Assembly (NCBI GenBank): GCA_003352285.1
Contig: QQVN01000003.1
Span: forward strand, 248,001-312,000
Origin: Thermoproteota archaeon
GTDB lineage: Archaea; Thermoproteota; Nitrososphaeria; Nitrososphaerales; Nitrosopumilaceae
Direction of reading: 5' to 3'
Length of the DNA stretch: 64,000 bases
Part shown: positions 58,109-64,000 of the stretch, in pieces
Layout: each line of letters opens with the position of its first letter
Numbering within the stretch: position 1 is the first letter of the stretch
Program-made: the position numbers and the translations under genes
The notes under the pieces: model-generated
What the model saw: the letters and a program-made list of their open reading frames with translations, nothing else
The model's database searches: none
What the model was told of the DNA's origin: nothing

Positions 58109-59527
58109 TTAGATTAGAATTTTACTGGAGATACATATCGTGACTCCAGAAATTAATGCAATTGCAATCATGTTTAGGACTATGCCATGTTTGATCATTG
58201 CCTTTATTGGAATCTGTGCTTTTTCATAAATTAGAGCATTTGGAGGTGTACCCATCGGGAGCAAAAAGGCAAATGATGTTGCAACGGTAATTGCAAACAA
58301 TACTGGTAATGGCGACCATCCATTTAGCATCGCCATAGTTCCCACAATTGGAATGAAAATTGCTGCTGTAGCTGTGTTAGATTTTACATTAGTTAGAAAC
58401 ATAATCATTGCAACTAGAATTATAATTATTAACTCAAATGGGTAGTTGCTGACAAATGACAATGAATGGGCAATCCAATCTGCTAATCCAGAATCCACAA
58501 ATGCTAAGGATAATGCAAATCCACCCCCTAGCAAGAATAACAAACCAAATGGAAGTCTTTCAATTCCTGCCCAATTCATCAAACTCTCAGAGCGAGTTTT
58601 TGGTAAAATAAAAAGTGATATTCCTCCCAAAATTGCAATTACTGAATTTGTAATCAATGAACCTTCTGATTGCCACAACGGGATTGTAAACATTAGCAAT
58701 AACACTCCTAAAAGAACTCCAAGTACAGTTTTTTGCTCTACTGTGATCTTTCCTATTTGGGATTTTTCTAATAGTATAGTGTGCCTAATTTCTGATGTAA
58801 TTTGGGGAGATCCTTTTCCAATTTGTGAATTCATGTACATGCCACAAAGCACCAACATTGAAAATGCTAAGGGAGTTCCAAGCATAGACCATTCTGCAAA
58901 TGTAACTCTATGAGAGAACATCTCCATAACGGTTGCCGCATAAAGTAGATTTGGCGGGGCTCCAATTAAAGTGGCCACACTACCAATTGAAGACGAATAT
59001 GCTATAGACAACATGAAAACAACTTTGAACTTTGTTGTTACAAAATTTGTTTTCGCTAAAGATGATAAAATAATCCCTGCAATTGGCAATAATATCAAAA
59101 CAACTGTGGTGCTCATTACAACTGTAGAAATTAACGCAGTTGTTATCATAAAGCCCCAGACTATTCGCCTTGGAGAATATCCAAATACTGAAATTAATTC
59201 AAATGCAATTTTTTTATGCAGACCTGATTTTTCAATTGAAAGTGCTATCATGAACATTCCAAGTAACAAGACAATGATTGGATGCATATACTCTGATGCA
59301 ATTTGCTTTACGGGTAGTACTCCTAGCAGAGGAATTAATCCTAGTGGAAGTAGTGCGGTTGCATAAACCGGAATGGCCTCAGTTATCCACCATACAATCA
59401 TCCATACGGAAATAGCCAATACTGGCTTTGCAGTTTCTGGCATTCCTTCGGGTGTGGGGATTAGTAAAATTATAAAAAACAGCAGTGGACCTAAAATCAT
59501 CCCTGCAATTTTCAGATTAAAATTCAT
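58109..59527 (-). CDS. SLC13/DASS-family anion:sodium symporter
   Basis: 472 residues, about 11-12 membrane helices. Typical DASS features are MPETAKPVLAISVWMIVWWITEAIPVYATALLP near the N-terminus, the SNT-like substrate motifs SYSSSIGSVATLIGAPPN and the later SNTATAAIF (LTNVKSNTATAAIFIPI) and PMGTPPNALIY. The family moves di/tricarboxylates, sulfate or phosphate with Na+. The substrate is not decidable by eye. Confidence 0.92.
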   Translation of the reverse strand: MNFNLKIAGMILGPLLFFIILLIPTPEGMPETAKPVLAISVWMIVWWITEAIPVYATALLPLGLIPLLGVLPVKQIASEYMHPIIVLLLGMFMIALSIEKSGLHKKIAFELISVFGYSPRRIVWGFMITTALISTVVMSTTVVLILLPIAGIILSSLAKTNFVTTKFKVVFMLSIAYSSSIGSVATLIGAPPNLLYAATVMEMFSHRVTFAEWSMLGTPLAFSMLVLCGMYMNSQIGKGSPQITSEIRHTILLEKSQIGKITVEQKTVLGVLLGVLLLMFTIPLWQSEGSLITNSVIAILGGISLFILPKTRSESLMNWAGIERLPFGLLFLLGGGFALSLAFVDSGLADWIAHSLSFVSNYPFELIIIILVAMIMFLTNVKSNTATAAIFIPIVGTMAMLNGWSPLPVLFAITVATSFAFLLPMGTPPNALIYEKAQIPIKAMIKHGIVLNMIAIALISGVTICISSKILI

Positions 59528-59616
59528 TCGATTTTCCTTGTTTGATGCGTTGGCCTCATTTTAGATCTTGTTTACAAATTATGTGTTTTTGAAATTCAAT
59601 TCTAATTGGTTTACGT

Positions 59617-60060
59617 TCAGCGTTTTTTTGGTTTTTTTACTATCATAACTGGACAATTTGATTTTGTTATGATTCCAGACGCTATACTTCCTAGAACCAA
59701 TTTTTTAAATCCGGATCTTCCATGTGAGCCCATAACAATCAAATCTACATTGTTTGATTCAGCATAGGCGAGGATTCCATCTATTGATGATGAATGATGT
59801 ATGATCTTCACTGAAATCTCTATTTCTTCCATCTTCTTTGCATCCTTCATTTTGTTAAGACCATCTTTTGCCTTTGATTCTGCTTCATCATGGGCTTCCT
59901 GTGCCCTAGAAAACGACATCCCCGATGTGTCTGTATCGCTTCCAAGAACAGTAATCAATGTTACTTTTGAATCAAATTTCTTTGCAATCTCGATTGCTTT
60001 CTCAAATGCTAAATCTGCAAAATTTGTAAAATCATAGGGAACCAAAATGTGTGATATCAT
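59617..60060 (-). CDS. Universal stress protein (UspA family), ATP-binding type
   Basis: 147 residues. Starts SHILVPYDFTNFADLAFEKAIEIA and ends VDLIVMGSHGRSGFKKLVLGSIASGIITKSNCPVMIVKKPKKR. The G-x2-G-x9-G-S/T ATP-binding pattern is canonical, unlike the other two Usps in the window. About 90 bp downstream of the SLC13 gene's start on the same strand. Confidence 0.92.
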   Translation of the reverse strand: MISHILVPYDFTNFADLAFEKAIEIAKKFDSKVTLITVLGSDTDTSGMSFSRAQEAHDEAESKAKDGLNKMKDAKKMEEIEISVKIIHHSSSIDGILAYAESNNVDLIVMGSHGRSGFKKLVLGSIASGIITKSNCPVMIVKKPKKR

Positions 60061-60225
60061 ACATTAACCAATTTGAGATTCAAATATTAAGATTGATTAA
60101 AAAATCACGAATGATAATCTGAATTTTTGTCTTTTGGCAAAAACTTTAGGCAAAATATGAAAATATTACTTGTGTATTTTAAACATCTATTTTCTTATCT
60201 ACCAAAAATTCTAAAATTTTCTTAA

Positions 60226-60699
60226 ATGAAGTTTAAGGAAGGGTTTTTTAGAATTTTGATAGTGGATGATAGTCTTTCAATGCGGCAACTGCTTCACAAA
60301 TTAATAGATATGAACGATATTACTCCCTATGTTTTTGATGCAAAAAATGGCAAAGAAGCATTAACTAAATTCCAGAAAATTCTACCAGATCTAGTTCTAC
60401 TTGATTTACAAATGCCTGAGATGGATGGAATCACGACATTAAGACTAATGAAAAAAATGGATCCATCCGTTAAAGTAATGATGATGAGTCTGTCTGGTTC
60501 TAAAAATGATACACAGGATGCGATAAAATACGGGGCATGTGATTTTCTTCTAAAGCCATTTGATAGAAACGAATTTGCATTCAAAGTAATAAAAAATCTA
60601 AGAGAAAAGGCAAACGAGGACAAAATAACTGAATTACAAAATACCACCGAAATGTTAGATGAAAAATTTTCCAAAATGTCTAAAATGATAAAAAAATAA
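60226..60699 (+). CDS. Response regulator receiver with coiled-coil tail
   Basis: 157 residues. Receiver with DDS at 14-16, Asp60 in LVLLDLQMPEMDG, serine/threonine region MMMSLSGSKNDTQ and Lys in FLLKPFDRNE. The roughly 30-residue C-terminal tail (KANEDKITELQNTTEMLDEKFSKMSKMIKK) is coiled-coil-like. CheY-like with LSMRQLLHKLI. No kinase nearby. Confidence 0.9.
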   Translation: MKFKEGFFRILIVDDSLSMRQLLHKLIDMNDITPYVFDAKNGKEALTKFQKILPDLVLLDLQMPEMDGITTLRLMKKMDPSVKVMMMSLSGSKNDTQDAIKYGACDFLLKPFDRNEFAFKVIKNLREKANEDKITELQNTTEMLDEKFSKMSKMIKK

Positions 60700-60862
60700 A
60701 AATTTCCTTTTTAATTCAAACCATTGCTTACCTTGTTTTCCACCTTGCCTATCTTTTGGGATAAAACTAGATAGACTGCTTAAAAAATGAGTGATACCTG
60801 TCCTCAATTCTTCTCAATATGTCTAAATACATGGTATCATCTTGGACATCGATTAAGCCTAC

Positions 60863-61849
60863 ATGGAAGCAAGTACCGCTCCAACGAGTTTATGGATTAT
60901 CTTCATTGCCATAGTCAGTGTAACTCTTTCAATAGATCTTTTTTCAGACCACTTTCATAGATTCTTTAAAAGAAAAAAACTACAAGATGGCAAAACATCA
61001 CAGCCATTTTTGACTGACTCTATATGGACAATCATCTGGATTGGACTTGGTGGCATCTTTGCAGTTTTGATTTATTTTGTAATGGGTTCTCAAAAAGCAA
61101 TAGAATACGCTACAGGTTATGCCCTAGAAAAATCACTCAGTGTTGATAACATGCTTGTCTTTGTTTTGATATTTACATCCCTAGGAATTTCCCACATTCA
61201 TCAACATCGTGTTTTGATGTGGGGTATAATCGGTGCAATTGTAATGAGAATTGGTTTTATTCTTGCCGGTGTATCTTTACTGGAATCTTTTCATTGGATG
61301 GTGTATGTGCTTGGGGCAGTTCTGATTTTTACTAGCATTAGAATGATTACAAAAAAAGAAAAGGAAAAGTTAGAGATTGAAAAAAGCATTGTAGTAAGAA
61401 TTTTAAATAAATTTACATCCGTTGATTCCACATCAAATGATCACAGATTCATCAAGAGAGTTAATGGCAAGTTTGTCGTCACCCCTCTCTTAGTTGCTTT
61501 ATTGTCAGTAGAGATGACAGACCTTGTATTTGCACTGGATTCAATTCCCGCAGTTCTTTCAATTACACGGGACTCTTTTATCATAATTTCCTCAAATATT
61601 TTTGCTATACTAGGTCTTCGAAGTCTGTACTTTGTTGTTGGCTCTGGAATTGAAAAACTGTATTATCTAAAGTATGGCTTGACAATCATACTTGGATTTA
61701 TTGGAGTAAAAATGCTCCTTTCTGAATTTATTCATATTGAGGTCATACATTCATTGGTTGTGGTTTTTTCACTTTTGGGAGTTACCTTTACTGCATCAAT
61801 TATCCGAGCAAGAAAACAAAAAAATGAGAAACAAGAAAAATTAACTTAA
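60863..61849 (+). CDS. TerC-family integral membrane protein
   Basis: 328 residues, seven to nine helices. TerC signature AIEYATGYALEKSLSVDNMLVFVLIF and the second acidic repeat SVEMTDLVFALDSIPAVLSITRDSFIIISSNIFAILGLRSLYF. TerC proteins are implicated in tellurite resistance and Mn2+/Ca2+ export. The cytosolic loop (about 175-200) is charged. Function here likely metal efflux. Confidence 0.93.
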   Translation: MEASTAPTSLWIIFIAIVSVTLSIDLFSDHFHRFFKRKKLQDGKTSQPFLTDSIWTIIWIGLGGIFAVLIYFVMGSQKAIEYATGYALEKSLSVDNMLVFVLIFTSLGISHIHQHRVLMWGIIGAIVMRIGFILAGVSLLESFHWMVYVLGAVLIFTSIRMITKKEKEKLEIEKSIVVRILNKFTSVDSTSNDHRFIKRVNGKFVVTPLLVALLSVEMTDLVFALDSIPAVLSITRDSFIIISSNIFAILGLRSLYFVVGSGIEKLYYLKYGLTIILGFIGVKMLLSEFIHIEVIHSLVVVFSLLGVTFTASIIRARKQKNEKQEKLT

Positions 61850-62019
61850 CCTGTTATTTAGAAATTCTGGGATGTTTTTTGATGTTTTTCTAACCTAGTA
61901 TGCTGAGTGTTAAAACTCCCGACAAATTAGGTTTAAGCACAACCGCGCAATATTCTAAAATCTGAATCAATTAAGTATAATAGACGAATTCTGATGGGTC
62001 CCAATAACGTTAATCATTT

Positions 62020-62916
62020 ATGAATAATTTTAAATCCATACATTTGGACAAGTCCAAAGCATTTGAAGAGGCACGAAAAATAGCCTGGGGCTCAATATGG
62101 GTTCTGGCGGGTATTGGCGTTGCAGAAATTCTCATTTCTACGTTTACTGGCAGTTTGACACTTTTTGCCGATGGACTTGATTCTATTGCAGATGGTCTAG
62201 TCTCATTTATTGTCTGGTTTGGAATTAGAATGATTCACAGACCTCGTTCTGATAGTTTTCATTTTGGATATGCAAAAATCGAAAGTCTAGCTGCATTCAT
62301 TGCTGCAATAGCTATTCTGATCTTAGGTGCATTCATTGTGTACCATGCATATGAGAGAATCATTCATCCATCTGAAACCACCAATCCAGAAATTACAATG
62401 GTTACCCTTTTGGCAGCAGGAAGCATTTCTCTATATCGTGCATTTCAAGTTAGAAGAGTAGCAAAAAAATTCAATCTTGTCTCATTAACACTTGATGCAA
62501 AAAATTCCATAAAAGATGGTAGCGCATCATTTGTTGGTTTTGGAAGTGTCTTACTTGGATACTTTGGAATCCAATACATGGATGCAATTGGAGGAATAAT
62601 CATAGCCGGTTACATCTTTTACATGGCATATACTGCAATCAAGGAATCTTCACTTGTCTTACTTGATGCTGTCAAAGACCCTGACTTGCATGATGAAATC
62701 AAAGAACACATTACAACAAGTTTCAACGTTGATGTACAAGATGTCCAAATTCGGCCACTAGGTCACGGCTCTTATGCTCAAATACATGTGATTTTAGATC
62801 AAAAAATGACTTTGGATAATGTCTATGAAATTGTAGAGAAAATAAAATCATCAGTTGCAGAAAAATTCAGCATTGATGAAATAGTTATAGAGCCAACTCC
62901 AAAGAGTGGCTCTTAA
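62020..62916 (+). CDS. Cation diffusion facilitator (CDF) metal transporter
   Basis: 298 residues. Six membrane helices in the N-terminal two-thirds, with the first metal-site helix SLTLFADGLDSIADGLVSFIVWFG and the second SLTLDAKNSIKDGSASFVG. A cytoplasmic C-terminal domain (about 215-298; DVQIRPLGHGSYAQIHVILDQ) follows. The site residues (D-x-x-x-D and D-x-x-x-D/K) point to a divalent metal such as Zn, Fe or Mn; one site position reads as Asn-Ser-Ile-Lys-Asp. Confidence 0.93.
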   Translation: MNNFKSIHLDKSKAFEEARKIAWGSIWVLAGIGVAEILISTFTGSLTLFADGLDSIADGLVSFIVWFGIRMIHRPRSDSFHFGYAKIESLAAFIAAIAILILGAFIVYHAYERIIHPSETTNPEITMVTLLAAGSISLYRAFQVRRVAKKFNLVSLTLDAKNSIKDGSASFVGFGSVLLGYFGIQYMDAIGGIIIAGYIFYMAYTAIKESSLVLLDAVKDPDLHDEIKEHITTSFNVDVQDVQIRPLGHGSYAQIHVILDQKMTLDNVYEIVEKIKSSVAEKFSIDEIVIEPTPKSGS

Positions 62917-63188
62917 AATCAAAATCATTCTTGACACATTTCTAAATTATACAATACTAGTTCGACTAACTTTTATGCATAGATTGACTGAGTTTTCTCT
63001 TAACTAAACCACTGATTGAGTCAAAATTTAGCAGCAATGTTTCTGAGTCAACACCACAAATGATGTACTTTATGATGATGAATTTTGAGTTAAGATGCTT
63101 GGCATACTAAAAAAATACTGACTTTGGCAAAGAGTTTTGACTAGATATCCCAATAATCTGCTGCCAGAAAGAAGCAAAAAGAGTCATC
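62917..63188. other. 272 bp intergenic stretch, no gene seen
   Basis: AT-rich sequence between the CDF gene and the antiporter. I found no ORF with family features, no repeat and no tRNA-like element; the short ORF starting at 63137 reads in the wrong frame of the antiporter. Confidence 0.5.
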
Positions 63189-64000
63189 TTGGAGATTGGG
63201 GCAGAATTAATAGGAGATTTAGGGTATCTGCTGATTATATCTGCCGGTGTCGGCATTGTTGCCTACCTATTAAGACAACCACTGGTATTGGGATTTTTAG
63301 TTGCAGGAATTCTGATTGGACCATTTGGCCCATTTAGCCTGATAGATGACGTTTCAATACTTCATAATTTCTCTGACATTGCAATTGTCTTGCTTTTATT
63401 TGGTGTAGGGCTAACTTTTCCGATATCCCAATTTCGATCAATTGGAAAGATTGGCAGTGTAATTGCAATAATCGAAGTAGCTGTAATGTTAGCTATTGGT
63501 TTTGGAGTGGCACAAGCATTTGGTTGGTCAATAATTGACTCTATGTTTTTAGCAGCAGCGTTATCAATTAGCTCAACTGCAATAATTGTTAAAGTCTTAG
63601 AAGAGATGGATGTTGTACAGGAACCCTCATCCCAACTCATAATCGGAATACTGATAATTGAGGATTTGATTGCAGCCGTACTCATTTCTATGCTACATTC
63701 TACCATCTTGCTAGATACTTTCAGCCTTGATAACACGCTTTGGTTGATAGCTCAAATTGGTATGTTCATTGGACTAACGGCCTTAATTGGGTGTCTTTCT
63801 ATTCCGAAATTGTTTTCTTTTCTTTCTAACTTTGAACGATACGAGTTTATGATATTAGCAGCTTTGGGATTGGCATTTGGTTTGTCATATTTGTCATATA
63901 GTTTGGGATTCTCAGCTGCTACTGGGGCATTTCTTGCTGGTGTAATATTAGCTGGCACAAGATTTTCTGATGATATTTCTACCCTCATAGCCCCAACAAG
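63189..64000 (+). CDS. Monovalent cation:proton antiporter (CPA2/KefB-like), truncated by window end
   Basis: About 270 residues are visible from TTG 63189, the first start codon after an in-frame stop. The Na_H_Exchanger pattern is clear: YLLRQPLVLGFLVAGILIGPFGP, ISDIAIVLLLFGVGLTFPISQF-like segment, LAAALSISSTAIIVKVLEEM, GILIIEDLIAAVLISML (the transport Asp/Glu region) and GFSAATGAFLAGVILA. The remaining helices and any TrkA-N domain lie beyond 64000. The frame shows no frameshift. Confidence 0.88.
   Translation, partial: MEIGAELIGDLGYLLIISAGVGIVAYLLRQPLVLGFLVAGILIGPFGPFSLIDDVSILHNFSDIAIVLLLFGVGLTFPISQFRSIGKIGSVIAIIEVAVMLAIGFGVAQAFGWSIIDSMFLAAALSISSTAIIVKVLEEMDVVQEPSSQLIIGILIIEDLIAAVLISMLHSTILLDTFSLDNTLWLIAQIGMFIGLTALIGCLSIPKLFSFLSNFERYEFMILAALGLAFGLSYLSYSLGFSAATGAFLAGVILAGTRFSDDISTLIAPT

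Noticed and set aside
58840-58860. CATGCCACAAAGC resembling the conserved promoter element
   Set aside because: It is inside the SLC13 coding sequence, has no CTAATA-like hexamer at the fixed distance, and precedes no start codon.
63137-63337. 66-residue ORF MTRYPNNLLPERSK
   Set aside because: It overlaps the clear antiporter frame, whose hydrophobic pattern continues through it, and it has shadow-like composition.

Overview
The window is an AT-rich, gene-dense, intron-free archaeal chromosome segment. Its content points to an ammonia-oxidising thaumarchaeon close to Nitrosopumilus: a CdvA cell-division protein, TFB, thermosome, archaeal proteasome beta subunit, archaeal-type phosphoglycolate phosphatase and TrmI, many secreted proteins ending in a WIKN...YVxSIxYLI module, many orphan response-regulator receivers, and leaderless-looking promoters. 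The taxonomic call is inferred from protein families and was not tested by search. I saw no rRNA, convincing tRNA, IS element, CRISPR array or prophage.

Layout. 1-9.6 kb: housekeeping (DRG GTPase, phosphatase, ArgRS, two receivers, TrmI, NAD(P)HX dehydratase, M20 peptidase, DoxX protein, proteasome beta). 9.6-20.2 kb: mainly minus strand (PUA protein, homoserine dehydrogenase, MsrB, a double ThyX-like protein, a GT2-GtrA fusion, aldehyde dehydrogenase), interrupted by cdvA and an acetyl-CoA synthetase on the plus strand. 20-26 kb: small hypotheticals, a secreted dienelactone-hydrolase-like enzyme, and divergent Hsp20 and thermosome genes. 26-32.3 kb: an accessory region with six copies of one promoter architecture (GCATRCCRCA, then 26 bp from its start to a CTAATA-like TATA element, then a start codon 27-40 bp on). 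These drive microproteins, a zinc ribbon, a DUF6659-like protein, a coiled-coil protein and secreted proteins. A seventh copy lies at 57.3 kb. 33-44 kb: small zinc-ribbon proteins, photolyase, a TFB operon with a 2OG-Fe(II) oxygenase, Dps with a VIT/CCC1-type transporter, and a degenerate receiver fused to zinc ribbons; several promoters here share a CTAGTGC/GCACTAG box. 44-48 kb: CBS and universal stress proteins. 48-54.7 kb: a phosphate uptake locus (pstS, a secreted unknown, AbrB-PhoU, pstC, pstA, pstB, phoU) with TTCTATATAGAA-like palindromes in three of its intergenic regions. 55-64 kb: microproteins and ion transport (CorA, SLC13-type carrier, TerC, CDF, partial antiporter).

Common themes are small zinc-binding proteins (about eleven), receiver domains with no histidine kinase in the window (five, one lacking its phosphoacceptor), three DUF6659-like paralogues, and genes joined by 1-4 bp stop/start overlaps. 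The most novel candidates are the seven-promoter regulon with its microORF plus secreted-protein cassettes, the proteasome beta subunit whose catalytic Thr1 aligns with Ala, and the zinc-ribbon/receiver pairings. Small-gene coordinates were read by hand and could be off by a base or so.
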